Shown here piece after piece: positions 43,024 through 56,130 of a stretch of 64,000 nt of DNA. Position numbers and translations under genes: made by a program. The stretch is from assembly GCA_009823395.1 (NCBI GenBank), contig CM020516.1, positions 5,866,001 to 5,930,000 on the forward strand, written 5' to 3'. The DNA is from Thamnaconus septentrionalis (Eukaryota; Chordata; Actinopteri; Tetraodontiformes; Monacanthidae). The notes under the pieces were generated by a model, which was not told the DNA's origin, did not search any database, and saw nothing but the letters and a program-made list of their open reading frames with translations. The number at the start of each line of letters is the position of its first letter. Within the stretch, counting starts at the first letter, position 1.

Positions 43024-43064
43024 CAAATTATGCACCAACAATAATATTGTTGGTGCATAATTTG
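43024..43064. repeat. 41-bp perfect inverted repeat
   Basis: Two 20-bp arms separated by a single base centred on 43044. A further GTTGGTGCA at 43012-43020 repeats part of one arm. It is in AT-rich sequence about 0.6 kb upstream of the CpG-rich block. Confidence 0.85.
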
Positions 43065-43249
43065 CCAACAACTCAGTAAGGCCTTATTATTTCCTGTTTC
43101 AAATTTTAAGATGTCAGCCGAGATGGAAACATTAAGCTGAGAAAGGCTAAAAAAAACAAAAACAAAAAAAAAAACCCTGTGGTGACTGGAACCATCAGTG
43201 TAACGATGCTATGCAGCAGTTCAACGAACGAATTTAAAGAAATAACGTT

Positions 43250-43380
43250 TGTAAAGAACCAATGTGTGAGATTTGGCGTCATCTAACGGCGAGAAAGCAT
43301 ATTGTAAACAAAGCTCACGCAAATCCCTTTGAGCTCCCTTGATGGTTGTGGTGCTGCAAAAACTCCATCCTGTGGGCGTA
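43250..43380 (+). repeat. Possible interspersed repeat fragment
   Basis: AACCAATGTGTGAGATTTGG followed by CATCTAACGGCGAGA resembles a fish repeat with GTGTGTAAGATTTAG..CATCTAGTGGTGAGG. Single copy in this window; weak. Confidence 0.3.
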
Positions 43381-43649
43381 AATAAAGTGATTATCGGTAT
43401 TAAAACACAACAACTATTTGATTTAAGGGACTTTATCCAACTTAAGGCAAGTTTGCGTGATTTTCTTTCACTCATGCCTGTCGATCCACTTAAAGCACAG
43501 TGCACAGTGGACCTCGAAGTCTGATTTAAGGAGGAGCAGAGAGCAAATTCAGCTCCAAAACGAGAAAAACGTTCCCTCATTACATTGATATGTGAAGGAT
43601 TTTTTTTTTTTTTTTTTTTAGGTTTTTACGTTTAAGGTATGTTTTACCA

Positions 43650-44177
43650 GGTTCACTGGCAATAATGTGCAGAAGGAAATCCTCCTCGCCCCGACCGCGA
43701 CTGGATCGCTGGCCGGTGGTTTGCCACCCTGCCGGGATTTCCTCGCTGCTCGGCCCGGATGATGCTCGCTTTCTCTCGCCGAGGAGCGTGACACAGTTTC
43801 GGTGCAGCTCCGCACCGCAGAGCACCGCACGGGGCAGAGCGTGGGAGGGAGGAGGGAGGGAGAGAGGGAGCTGACGAACCGTCGAGGAACCGCAGCAGCG
43901 GAGGAGGAGGAAGAGCAGGAGGAGGAGGAGGAGGCTGCAGCCGGCCGAGCAGCACTGATGCCGGGAGGGAAACGGAGCAGATTCACGGCGCCGCGGCTCA
44001 GAGGACGATGATGATGGAGACGATCCCGATGATGATGATGATGGAGAAGGGGGCGTGAGGGGAGGGAGCATCGACGGCCACCACCGAGGCGCCTCTCACG
44101 GGTGAAATTTCGTCAGATCGCGATCGGAGAGTTAGAAGGCGAGGCGCTATTCTGAGGAGGTGGGCCAAGTCCCGGGA

Positions 44178-44239
<62 letters not shown>

Positions 44240-44372
44240 GAGAGGGAAGGACTCTCCTCCTGACTGGGACGCTGCTGCTGCTGCTGCTCAGTGATGTGAG
44301 ACCAGCGGAAGGAGCTGATTGAAAGAACTCCTGCTGCCGTTTGGACACATGTCTGCTCTGTATTTCTTCCAG
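43650..44372 (+). promoter_or_regulatory. bean1: CpG-rich block with candidate first exon of bean1
   Basis: A CpG- and GC-rich stretch (43680-44160), unusual for this AT-rich intergenic region, is followed by a long CA run (44180-44238), a short CTG run and a strong donor GTAAGA at 44373. The last ATG before the donor (44349) opens only an 8-codon frame, which meets a stop if joined to the next candidate exon, so this would be 5' UTR. The assignment to bean1 rests on position and orientation only. Confidence 0.4.
44180..44238. repeat. CA microsatellite in the candidate bean1 first exon
   Basis: About 59 bp of (CA)n, 135 bp before the donor at 44373. Confidence 0.95.
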
Positions 44373-46516
44373 GTAAGAAGCTACAGCTTTGCCTCCTTAG
44401 CTGCATGTGTCCATATGAGTGTGAGTATCTCCCTCTGTGTGTGTGTGTGTGTGTGTGTGTGTAAACTCTCACACACATACAAATCTACAACCGGATCACC
44501 AGCAAAACACAACAAGCCTCTGCTATTGAAAGCTCGACCTTCTCATCGCTCCTCAGCAGTTTCATTGCTGCTTGCTTGTGATTGGGAACTCTCTTCTTTC
44601 TGTCCTCCTCCTTTTGCAGCATCACGACGATATTATGTAATAATCCGCCGCTCGTGTTGCACCAAGAGTGTCGCTGAAAATTCTTTTTTAGAGCGACCGG
44701 CTCAAGAGTCTGGTGCTCGTGCACGTGGAGGCAAAGACACACTTCCAGGTAGTGTCAACTCCTCAACTGCCTCCAAGGTGCAATGTTTTTTTTTTTCCTC
44801 TCTTTCTCATGCCCCTTCAAAGAGCGATGAATGGATGCCCCCTACAAGTCAGGCAGCTGCAGGCGTGATTTCAGATAAACTGCCAAAACTGTTAATATTT
44901 GAATATGTCAAAGGGTTTTGTGCTCAGTGTTGCGAAAGAAAAACAACAGCTAGCAGCTAAGAAACGATACTTCATTGAAGGAAATGAGTAGAAAGGGTTC
45001 AAAAAAAAAAGGTGCAGGATCAGTGGTGATGGAGAGATGGATGGATGAAGGTAAAATTATCTTTATGTAACCTGTGGAAAGTAACTGGGTGCTTTTAACT
45101 GACATCAAAATGAGTCTGTAAAAGTGTTATGTGGACATATATGAATATTTATGTGCTCAGAATTAACTAACAGCAAACCCTCATGTCAGTTTATGCCCAA
45201 TCAGATCGTTTTGTTTTGTTTTTCAGAATCCATTTACACATATTGATTTTTTTTTTTTGTAAAACAGGGTGGGATGGCTAGAGCGTGAACTCTGCCGAGT
45301 GACTTAGGTCATTATGTAAGCGTATAGTGGAGGTGAGAGTAAATAGAGGAGCCCTGTTTAAAACTACAGTGGCTGAGCGTCAGTCAATGCTCTGAAATCC
45401 CAGCCGGACCCTGAAAGTAACACGTAACCCTGTTCCTGCTGCACAGGGGACATTTTTAACATGCTTAACCTCTGATGGAAGAATTAATTTCACCCTGACA
45501 GGAAGTGAAGACGCCTCCTCAACCCACCACAAACACTGTCGACTCTTTTCCCACTGTGTGTGTGTGTCGTGGGCGTGCTGCTGCTGCTGGAGTGACGCTT
45601 TTTCCGATAGGCTCGTATCTCTTTCGCTCGCTCCTTTTTTTTTTTTTTTTTTTTCTGCTTCCCCTCCCAGGCTTTCCTCCCACACACTCCGACAAACTCT
45701 CGTGTCTCTGCTGCAGAGGAGTACAGAAGCTCCACAGCCCCGCGGTGAGAGCTGAGAATCAGGATGCTGCTGGATTCATCTCCCTGCCGGAGACTTTGTG
45801 ACCGCGCCCTTTGTGACATCACGTTGTTGTGATGAGAAAACAGATACTTCACAACAGAGATGGGAAGCTAAACAGACTCTGGTGTTAAAACGGACGAGAA
45901 CCGAGACGAAGAGTAAGAGCAGAAAGCTGGAGTTGGGGCGGGGGTTTTTTTTTTTTTTTTAAATTGCAACTCATTGATTCAAGAGAATCAGTGAGTCAAC
46001 AGATTCATACGTTAACATCAGCAGTTTGGAGGCAACCTGACTGGATCTGCAGGTTATCTAACCCTCTGAGCTCTATATAAAAAAAAAACCCTCTGACTTC
46101 ATCCTGACACTTATGCAACACTCTTTAACATTGAGATCATTTCATGAGCTCAAAGTGGTTATTTGAGTGTTTCTCTCGGTGCAGGTTAGAGTTTTGTGTC
46201 ACTTTTTCTTAGAAATCCTGAGGAGGCAGAGAACGTAAGTGAACATTTGCCTTGTGGTTTTGTCCTAATGATAGGCAGCTTGTGTACAGAATGAAACAAA
46301 GGAGGATGACAGATCCGACCTTCTCACTGTGGGGTCGACTCACTGACCCTCTTCTCACCACCGGGGGGGCCACCCAGCACAGTCAGGGCGATCGGGCTGA
46401 TCAGAGTGATCAGAGTGATCAGGGTCCCATTTTCCGGTACTGACAGGTTGAATGGATGACAAGGCCTGCGTGGGCCAAATAGACTGTCAGCTGGAGGAGG
46501 AGGAGATGGATGAGAG

Positions 46517-46564
<48 letters not shown>

Positions 46565-46689
46565 TGAGGAAATGATGGAGTGTTGTTGTGGCTAATATAC
46601 CCGAGTCCCTCCGTCCCGTCTCCTTCCCTATCTTCCAACTCCCATCACTGGAGGGTCAAAGGTCACTGAGAGGTCAGTCAAATCAGGGT

Positions 46690-46800
46690 TTTTTTCAAGG
46701 TCTGAATGACTGGTGGAGCTTTAGGATCAGGATCTCCTAAAGAGCATATTTAGCCCTCTGTTTACAGCCTCCTAAAAATTGTGTTTCAACTTCCTTCTGG
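46690..46800 (+). repeat. Interspersed repeat family A, copy 3
   Basis: CATATTTAGCCCTCTGTTTACAGCCTCCT is the direct counterpart of the complement of copy 2. Truncated on the right. Confidence 0.5.
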
Positions 46801-47648
46801 TAGGTTGAATCAAGCAAAGGGTGGGATTTCTTCTCATTTCTGGGGGTTGGTTGACGGGATGGAGGTAGCTGCTGTTGGACAGACTCGTCAACACGTCTGC
46901 TTTGTTTTGTCCTTCTTCCTCGTTTGACAGGACAGATTTCTTGTTCTTGGGGATGTTGGCGTCCATCTCCAAAAAAAACCAAACCCTCGGGACACTTTGA
47001 TTTTTTTTTTTCTGCCCCTTCTTCTTCTCTGTCTCAGAACTTGGCAGCAGTTTCACAGTTGGCAAAGCGCAGCCGATGCAATTTGGGCTGAGAGCAGAAA
47101 TCGAGTTTATTTCAAAAACTGAAAGGAAGCCATCTGAATAATCACATTCAAAGTTCTCCCGGTTCTTTTTTTAAATGACGAACAAGGAGGAAAAAAAACA
47201 ACACCACACAGAGCCAATATTCACAGCAGCAGCTCTCATTTAAACCCGGGAGGTGTTGGGTCTCTCGTGTAGCCTCTCCTCCTCCGGCTCCACCTCCTCC
47301 CTCAGTGCAGTCGGCTTGGACTTGACACAAATCCTGTGTGTTCTGTTGGAGCTGCCACAGTGTGTCTGTCTGTGTGAGTGGGGACACTTACATAACCAGC
47401 AGGCAAGGATGCACCCAAGTTTCTCTTCCATCCCTCTCTTACACACACACCGAGTAGAAATAGGAAGAGTTACATTTTGTGCTGCATTCACGAGCGCCGA
47501 TGTTTAGCAGCATCACTTCCCAAGTCGATGTCGTGTTGTGTTGTCTAGCTGTGTGCGTGTGTGTGTGCGCGCACACCAAGGGCTTATTGCCTTTTTCTCC
47601 GGAACATCGCCACAGGGTTCAAATGTTCCCATCAATACCTGATAAACA

Positions 47649-47649
47649 C

Positions 47650-47717
<68 letters not shown>
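47649..47717. repeat. CA microsatellite
   Basis: About 69 bp of (CA)n upstream of the candidate bean1 exon; shorter CA runs follow at 47788-47806 and 48066-48086. Confidence 0.95.
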
Positions 47718-47720
<3 letters not shown>

Positions 47721-47899
47721 CAGAGTGGTGTGGGTGGCCACATTACTGCCATGCTCGCCCTCTCTCTCCCTCTCTCTCTCTCTGTGACACACACACACAC
47801 ACACATCCCTACAAACAACCCAGCCTCCCCTCTGGCTCCGCCCCTTCTCCAGCTCTGGCTCCGTCCCCTCCCCTCATCCTCTACCTCCGCTCTCTGCAG

Positions 47900-48051
47900 G
47901 CCGGCTCCACTCTGTGTCTTCCTGCGGCTGCTGCTGCTCCTCCTCTCTGCTGCCGAGCGGCTCAACTTGGCTTCCTGCCCGCTGAGATGCTCCAGTAGGA
48001 AGCTGCTCTCACAACGGGGGGGCTTCATGCTGATGAAACTGATCTGCTCAG
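47900..48051 (+). other. bean1: Candidate bean1 exon carrying the start codon
   Basis: A long pyrimidine tract ending in CAG at 47899 and a GTAAGG donor at 48052 delimit 152 nt. ATG codons at 48027 and 48033 give MLMKLICS and leave in phase 1, exactly the phase required by the acceptor at 61863. The frame is open upstream and could include a Leu-rich signal-like segment if an earlier ATG is used. There is no direct homology to the human N-terminus, so this is inference from phase and position. Confidence 0.4.
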
Positions 48052-48794
48052 GTAAGGACCCCCCCCACACACACACACACACACACTTTGCTGTGCCTGT
48101 GTTTTTGTGGTTGAGTGTAATGTGCTCGCTAAAAAAAAAAAAAAAAGGGGAACCAAATGTATAGTTATATTTGAGGTAACAACTATCGAGGGAAAAAAAA
48201 TTGTTGCCGTTTGGAAATAAAATTGTGGAGCAAGTTTGTGATTTCTAAATTGGTTTGCTCCTGATTTCAGTGATGTTGAACTTTAATTCCTGTTTCCTCA
48301 TATAGAGAAGTGCTTTCAATTGTAGCATTAAGGGATTATTTACATTATAGAGTGGCACGGCTGGTACTTGGCTTCAACAGGGTCAATTCAGGAGCATATT
48401 ACATCTTTAATCTAATGGGATTTATTGGGGGTAAATGTATAAATGGAAGGAAAAATGTCTAAAACTCCTCATTCTATTTGGCTGTCAGTTTTCTTTACCT
48501 CCTTTCATGTGGAGGTAAATCATAATTCCATCCTGTTTTTTGTTTCCGTAAATAACACGGAGGGGAGAGAAAGTTGTTTCACTGGCACACACACACACAC
48601 AGACTCGAAGACAGCGTGTTTTGATTGGGCGGGGTGCTCCAGGTATCCTCGCCTTTATTTTAAGCCGGATTACAGGTGGAGCTTTCAAACAAGGTGGACG
48701 TATTTCTGGAAGCTTCTGCTCTCAATAAAAGATGAAACCAGTGGATTACGCAACAGCGCCTGACCAGGCAGCAGGCAGGGAAGAGACAGGGGGA

Positions 48795-49170
48795 GGGATG
48801 GATGGAGAGAGAGATGGAGGGAGTGAGGCAAGGATGGATCTGTGTTAGAATGGGTGGATGGATGGATGGATGGATGGATGATGGAGTGATGGATGGATGG
48901 CTGGACGGACCGGATGGATGGATGGATGGATGGATGGATGGACGGACCGACGGATGGATGGATGGATGGATAATGGATAGACCAACGGACGGATGGATGG
49001 GCAGACGGACGGATGGATGGATGATGATAGAGGGATGGATGGATGGATGATGGATAGATGGATGGAAGGATGGAGGAATGGATGGACCGACAGATGGATG
49101 GATGGATGGATGGGCAGACGGACGGACGGATGGATGGGCAGACGGACGGACGGATGGATAGATGGGCAGA
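48795..49170 (+). repeat. ATGG/ACGG minisatellite
   Basis: About 370 bp of GGATGGAT and GGACGGAC variants with GGGCAGAC interruptions that recur as a higher-order unit (49110-49166). It is in the inferred large bean1 intron. Confidence 0.9.
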
Positions 49171-49357
49171 CGGATGGGGACGTGACCTTTAAAGATCGCT
49201 CTTCCTTCCTCAGCTCGTCCTCTCTGAGTTCTGTCACTCTGCGTCTTCCCCCTCACTTTCCCCCCATCCTTCCTCCCCTCCCCTTGGAGTCACTCTTTAT
49301 CTTGTTCCTTTCCTCCCTCCATCTCCCGCCTCTTTCAGTCGCGGTGCGTCCCTCTGC

Positions 49358-49453
49358 GTCCTCCTCCTCCTCCTCCTCCTCCTCCTCCTCCTCCTCCTCC
49401 ATACCTGAAATCCATCCATCCATCCATCCATCCATCCATCCATCCATCCATCC
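49358..49453 (+). repeat. CTC run and ATCC run
   Basis: (TCC)n at about 49358-49400 followed by (CATC)n at 49411-49453. The second is complementary to the ATGG minisatellite 250-600 bp upstream. Confidence 0.9.
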
Positions 49454-51770
49454 GTCCGCCCCCAGCCGTTTAGACCTTCGCCACCCACAGAGTTCCCCCA
49501 AAGAAACAAAATGATGAATAAAAGAACAGAAAGAGACAAAACAAAAATAATCTTTAGGGAACAACACCTGAGAGCTCTGACATTTTATGGGTCTGAAAAC
49601 AATTTTGATCATATTAGGCCACTGGGCTGGAAAGAATGTGCCATTTCTTTTTTTATTTAAAAAAAGTTTACCTTTTTAGAAATCAACAGGTACTCTGGAT
49701 TATTTTAGAATACATACAGTAAAAACTAGAACACAGACACAAGCATTTTCTTTTTCAAATCTATTGTCAAGAATCAATTTATTGCTTCAGGAAGTTAAAG
49801 TCTAAAGCTTTCAGTCTGTGTTTTTTTAGTTTTCTGTTTACATTCAAATATTAAAACAGAGATTCATTAAAACTTTCTGCTCAGAGATTTTTTTATCTAT
49901 AAAAAAAAAAGAAGCTCCAGACCAAACCACTTATAAAAATACCAGCAAGTTCACTTGTGGTTGAAACCTCAGAGTCAAAGACAAATCTGGGAAAGAGCTT
50001 AAAAACTCAATGCGAACCCAGACGAAGGAGGTCATTCGTCACTTTTGTTTCTGAAGGCTGTTTTTTTTTTTTTTTTTTTTTTGTAAAGGACTCGTCCGCA
50101 TGATGTTTTTGCGCCCGAGGGGTTTCTGCCGATTTCGGCCCAGAAAAGGGCAACTTGGGCCTCGACAACATGCACATCTGTTTTCAGATTGGGAGCCAGG
50201 GGGAGGTCACCTACTAATATAAAAGGCTTAGCGTGGTGTTACGTAACGGGCGGAACAGGCTCGAAAAATGACATTTAACCAATAAACACGGAGCAGCGGC
50301 TTGAGAATTTCCCCAAAAAATAAGCAGAAAAATAAAAAGTTCTGGATTGTTTGGAGAAATCAGTGTGTCTGCGGTACAACAACCGTGTGTGTGTGTGTGT
50401 GTACTCAGCCGCCCTTCTTATTTGACTGTAATAGATGACAAGACAACAAAAGCACAATCTACATATTAGAGCAGCGGCATGCATCCGTGCCTCCTGTGTG
50501 TGTGTGTGTGTGTGTGTGTGTGCCTGTGTGAGACGAGGGTCTCAGATCTGAAATGGAATCTCCGTCCGTTCCCCTCGGCTGCTCACATCTTCCATCCATC
50601 TATCAGCGCCGCCGCCGAGTCATCAATCAGCACATTCCCAGTGTGGAGACTGGAGTTGGTGCTGGTGGTGGTGGTTGGAGGGTGGGGGTAGGGGCGAGGG
50701 TGAGGGTACTCCATTTAATGTCACTTTACCTCCAATTTCCCCCACCTCTCTTTCTTTCTGTTCAGCTATCCATCCATCCATCCATCCATCCATCCAGTCA
50801 CAGTTAAAGGCCGTTTATTTAGATCTATTTAAATGGATATGAGCCGCTGGTGCATATGCAGGGGGGACATTTCACGGCCCAGCAGGTCGGCAAATACAAG
50901 AGGTGTTCCGCCTCGCCGGCCGCCGCCCCTCCGCCAGGGAGCCAATCAGGAGCCGCCGCAGGTGGTCAGTTTGCCTGAGGGAGGACACAAGGGGCGCATG
51001 TTGATTGCTGTGATATTCTATTGATATGATGGATATTGAGAGAGGATATTGATATTCTATAATCTATCTATCTATCTATCCTTCCTTCCTTCCATCCGTC
51101 TATCTATCTATCTAGAACTGAATAATGGGGGCAATTTAAAAAAAAAAAAAAAACAAGAGCGGAAGACTCGGTTTCCAGTAGAACAGGATGGACAGGATGT
51201 GAAGCCACAGTGTGGGAGGAGTGATGGGTGTCGGGAGAGCCACTCTCAAGAGGGGTGAGGTGAGGTGGGGGTGGAGTCAGGGGTGAGGACAAAGAGCAGA
51301 GAGGAAAATTGAGGGAGGTGACTCGGAACACTTGAGAGAATAAGAAAAGGGGGACAGGAGTCAGAGGAGGAGGAGGAGGAGGTGAAAGTGAAGGTCGACG
51401 GACCCTGACGATGTCTCCTCCTCCTCGGAGTGGACGTGTCGGCTCAGCTGTTCAGAGTCCCCGTGGATAGTGTGAATGGAAGCACTGAGAGTGTTCTAAA
51501 AATGAATGGGGGGTTATCGGGGCACAGAGAGGGTGGGGTTGGGGGGACAGTTTGCACCATCACTGCGTTGAGCTGTGGATTTAATAAATGTCACTTTGAG
51601 AACGAAGGAGAGACGAAGGAGAACTTCTCCTCTTCTGTTAATTGTGGAGTTTTTTTTCCCACTTGCGGCATCAACCCCTGACCCCTGACCCCTGACTCAC
51701 ATTCAGTAAGTTGGTGGCATGGATGGATTACGAGAACTGGATGCCAGACTGGCAATATGGCGGCGCATCG

Positions 51771-51860
51771 CCTTTTCCCAGTGGCCACTCGAGGTACTGC
51801 AGCAAAAAAAAATCCCATGGGCCCAAAAGGCATTTTCCCCAAAGACCGCAATAGAAAAAT
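51771..51860 (+). repeat. Interspersed repeat family B, copy 2
   Basis: TTTTCCCAGTGGCCACTCGAGG, TACTGCAGC and an A-run; the same element as at 28431, slightly longer. Confidence 0.5.
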
Positions 51861-52159
51861 AAAATCTTGGGGGCCTGGTTGGTGGTGGTGTCGTGCTGCC
51901 CGGCTGTGACCGTGGCTGTTGTGTGAGATCCGGATCGATGTGTTTTGCGGATCCCTCACCTGCCGTTTTCCCGCCCATCTTCATTCCCTGACGCCGGGCG
52001 AGAGAAAGAGAGAAAGGGAGAGAGAGAGAGAGAGGGAGAAGATAAGGAAGCCTTCATTGTCAGGAAGTTTCTAAAGGTTCGAGCTCTCGGTGAATCTTCA
52101 CAGTCAGAGGTTGAATTCTGTGCATCAAAGGGTCACATGTCAGGCACGTTTTCCAAAAT

Positions 52160-52298
<139 letters not shown>

Positions 52299-52354
52299 TC
52301 TTTTTCATGGCTTATTTTCATCCTTTGCACGATGAATTATACAAAAAAACTGAA

Positions 52355-52600
52355 AACGGGCTCATTTAGCCCTCTGTTTGCAGCCTCCCGCTTGTTTTGA
52401 GGGGGGACGGAACCCGAGGTGGTCTTGCAGGGGCGGAGCCAACACCTGGCTGGGGGTGAGGCCAGGTTTCTGTGCCCTTGGTGACGTCACAGAGGGTTCA
52501 TTTCCACGACTGCATTATTTAGCACCTATTTTCTCAAAGTAAGTTCTGACAGGGAATACTGGAAAGATAATTTTTCTGCACAATGTGGGACCTTTAATAT
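52355..52600 (+). repeat. Interspersed repeat family A, copy 4
   Basis: TTTAGCCCTCTGTTTGCAGCCTCCCG, then GGGGCGGAGCCAACACC, GTGACGTCACAGAGGGTTC and AATGTGGGACCTTTAATAT. This is the fullest copy and shows the GC-rich middle portion also present, diverged, in copy 1. Confidence 0.55.
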
Positions 52601-55600
52601 ATTTTCTTCTGCTGCCGCTGCTGCTTGTGTGTCCGTGTTGGTGCGGTTTGGTGTTCAGACCGTATTTTCTGCACCGATGGCGTCCAATCATTGCAGGATT
52701 TTCAAGTGGCCCCCTCTCGGCCCACTTTGAGGTTTTTATCTTTGAGGCTGTGCCTTCAACCGGCTGGACTCCTCGTCCGCTCCTCAGCCAATCATTTTCT
52801 TGCGAGTGCTTATTGATCAATCAGCTCCGGATTTACGGAGATCAGCGACCAATCACAGAAGGATGCAGGCAGGATTTCCTGTCCTCATCACACAGAGTTG
52901 CCACCGAGAATGTGTCTGTGTTTGTCTGTGTGTGAGGGCGTGTGTGTGTGTGTGTGTGTGTTTCTTTATGTGTAATTTTATTTGAATAATCAGACCAATG
53001 GCTCCCAGATGCACCTGCTCAGTCACACATTTCCGCCCCCTTCTGCTCGCTGGCAAAACACATCATTTGTTGTTGTTTTTTTTAAATCATGAGTCACACG
53101 TCTGTCAAAATAAGGTAGAAAAGCTGCTTCCTGTGCAGGATCTAACACGCAACGTGTAAAGTCTCCATGAAGTTGCCGGCGAAACTCTAATAACCCCCAA
53201 AACCTGAATGCCCTCAAAAAACGACAAGCTCTGACGGGCAGAAGGCAGAGAAACGACGACAGGAAACAAAGCGTGTTGAGAGATGAAGTGAGTAAGAAAG
53301 AAAGAAAGAAAAACACGGGGAAGGGGAGGAATGTGGGCCAGCGGGGTGTAATAATCTGTCTCCTGCATCCCACGTGGCAGAGGAGGGGAACGAGGGATTA
53401 ACAGGGATGTGTGATGTATTCTGACCCATATTCATAAACACAGCCATGTTTGGTGACCCACATACTCGACACACACTCTGTTCGGACGCCGGTGTGTTTT
53501 CAGTGTGTGTGTGTGTGTGTGTGTGCTTTGTTATTATGAAAGGGAGATTTTAAGCTTTCACTATCAGCCAACACTGCATGTGTTTGTTTGTTTGTTTGGT
53601 GGGCGTTACATTTGTTCACCGGGTGAGCAGTCAAACGTCAATCTCCCTCTAGTGGAAGAGAGGGAAATTACACAAACAAAAAGTCTCTGATGTGAATATA
53701 ATAAATAAAATGGAAAAATAGAATGGCTTTACTGTCACTCCGCACATGGACAATGAGATTGAAGCAACTTCAGTAAAAGCGCAAATAGCTCAAAAAGTGC
53801 AAGAATGCAATTGATTAGGCTATGGACAATTGAAAGAAACACACTGGACCTTTAAATATCGGTTTCAACCAACTAGACAAGAGGCATCGCTGGTTTTGAA
53901 ATTTATGTCTGATAAAAAAAAAAAAGGACAAAAAACAGCCGTAGCCACAGGGAAAAGAAGACTTTGCCAATTTTTTGTTGTGCCAAATCGCCGTCTGCCA
54001 ACATCAAACATCACTTAGGATTTAAATCAACTTTCATTCGCCGGCCGTCAGCAGCATGCGGCTCGTCTCGTCCGCCATCGCTCGCCCCGCTGCACCCGTC
54101 ACTCATTCTTGCTGACAGGCCGTCGACCTTGGAACTGCGTCCGACTCAAAGGTCGACAGAACCGGGCGTGTGTAAACAACGACGGCATCTGCCATCGCAG
54201 AATTACACGGTCCGCTGACCCCGTTATGCTTTTCAATAACGTTGCTGCTGCTGCTGCTGAGCCACGTGACCTCACTGATGATGCAGCAACCAGCAAAGAA
54301 GTGAGTCCAGAACCAATCAGGGCTCGACTTCAGGAAAAGACTCCAGAAGGATGCAGTAAGTGAGCACTGATCTTAGTAGATGATTTAAAAAAAACAACTA
54401 AAAAAAAACAACAAAACACTAATTTAAGCATTAAAAAAAAAATGACCCAAACATGGTTTTTATTTTCAATAATTTGCTATCTAAATAAAATGTGAGCCAT
54501 TCTAAGACAAATCATCATCATTTTCTCTTGAAAAGAAAACTTGAAGGACAGGTGGGAGTTGTAGTTTGGGGGGAGGGTCATCAAATCATTTTATAAAGCA
54601 TTTGGCTTTAAAAAAAAAATAAAAATATTCCAACTCCACCAAATTAAATCAAAGATAAAATCTTATTTTAAAAAATAAAATAAAATCTGGTCCCAAACGA
54701 AAGAGCGAAGGGAGTCACTGGTGAAGGGGAAGCAAACTGAAAAAAAAAAAACACGCACACTCGGGTGGGTTTTGTGATCTTGCAGCCCGAGCACAGACAA
54801 CACCGAGCCAGTTGAGGGTTCTGACCTCCTTGAGACACTCCGACCAGCGAGCGGGGAACTCCAGCCTGCTAAATCACCTCCCAGCTGATCAGCAGCAGCT
54901 GAGCAGACCATGCAGCTGCAGCCGCTTCCCCTGATCAGCCTGCGACCCAGATTCCTGCTGTTGGACTCTTTCACTATCTGCCTTTCCATTACAGTTTTTT
55001 CGCAAAATAAAAACGATAATTCTAAAATTTCGATAAAGTATAATTGCAATTTGCAGGTGTTTCCATTGAACACATAAGCCGAGATTTTACAAGAATCACG
55101 TTTGTTTCCATGACACTTTTGCGATGTAGCTCTATATTGATACGTCTGAAAAACCACCTAATGAGAGCGTCAAAACCTTTTAGCCGTATTCGAGAGGTTT
55201 TTCGAAATTCAGGTTTTTGCTATTACCAGTATTTTATTTTATTTTTTTTTGCAATATTTAGGTTTTGCGCAATTCTAGGAGTAATGGAAATGCAGCTACT
55301 ATTAAAGTGTTGTGGGTGGTAGACCTAACAGTATGGCTTCATTACTTTAATGTTTTTTTTTTTAAATAAAGAGATAAAATGATGAAAATTCTATCTATGC
55401 AGAGAAAAAAAAAAATAGTCTTTTAGTTTTAAAAGCAGCCGTGTGGTTTTTAACTGTGGCGCTCCTCAGAGATGTGTCCCGTCCCCTCCTCTCTTGGCCC
55501 CTCTTCCTCATCCTCATCTCTACTGCAGTAGTGAAGCGGACAGATAATAAAACTGATCTAATATTCTCTCCGCTGGTTGTCAACCCCTCCCCCCAACCTC

Positions 55601-56130
55601 TCTCTCTCACTCACACACACTCCCTCCCCCCATCCAACCTCTCTGGACGACAAGAAGAAGCAGGAGTTGGAGAGGCAGTGTTGACCTTTGACCTCGGTCG
55701 AATGAAGGTTGAGTCATTCTCAGCGCGGTGCTCATGTGACGAGATTGCGCCTGACAGGCACAACTATGCCCACTTGTCAAATAAAAATACACAACTGAAT
55801 AAATGAAGACGCAAAAAATACATCAAATACATTCATGTTCTCTGTATTTCAGCAGCAAAACACGGCACTTTAGGAATCCCCTGATACTTCCGGAGGTATT
55901 TTTGACTTGAATATCAATTTTATATTGGGAGCTATTCATATTTAAATGCCGAGCCACCCCCCACCTCCACGCCAAGGCACTCACATGCACGTTCAATAGG
56001 AGCCGTCATGTTTAACTTGAGTCTTTGTGAAAGAGATATTTTTAGTATTGCGAGTGCTCACGTGTCCGAGGCAGGAGGAGGAGCGGCAGCCTGGAGGTCA
56101 TTCTGCTGCCTCCAGCAGACTCACACTGAG

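Larger units (their letters stand above)
37900..43640. other. Intergenic region between cdh5 and bean1, no gene seen
   Basis: No exon-like coding segment on either strand. It holds a SINE copy (38626-38965), a (GGC)n run (41955-41984), T/A tracts, and an AT-rich block with a 41-bp palindrome (43024-43064). Confidence 0.6.

Noticed and set aside
47513..48082. 189-codon minus-strand frame
   Set aside because: It runs through a long CA array (Cys-Val repeats) and opposes the candidate bean1 exon; simple-repeat artefact.
48795..49170. CRISPR-like repeat array
   Set aside because: Units are 4 bp tandem without unique spacers, in a vertebrate genome.
48660..49256. 198-codon minus-strand His-Pro-Ser repeat protein
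   Set aside because: Direct translation of the ATGG minisatellite.
54109..54363. Frame ending near a GTAAGT at 54356, considered as a bean1 exon
   Set aside because: Phase and sequence give no link to bean1, and no acceptor with a pyrimidine tract fits. The 9-bp inverted repeat at 54122-54157 is short enough to be chance.
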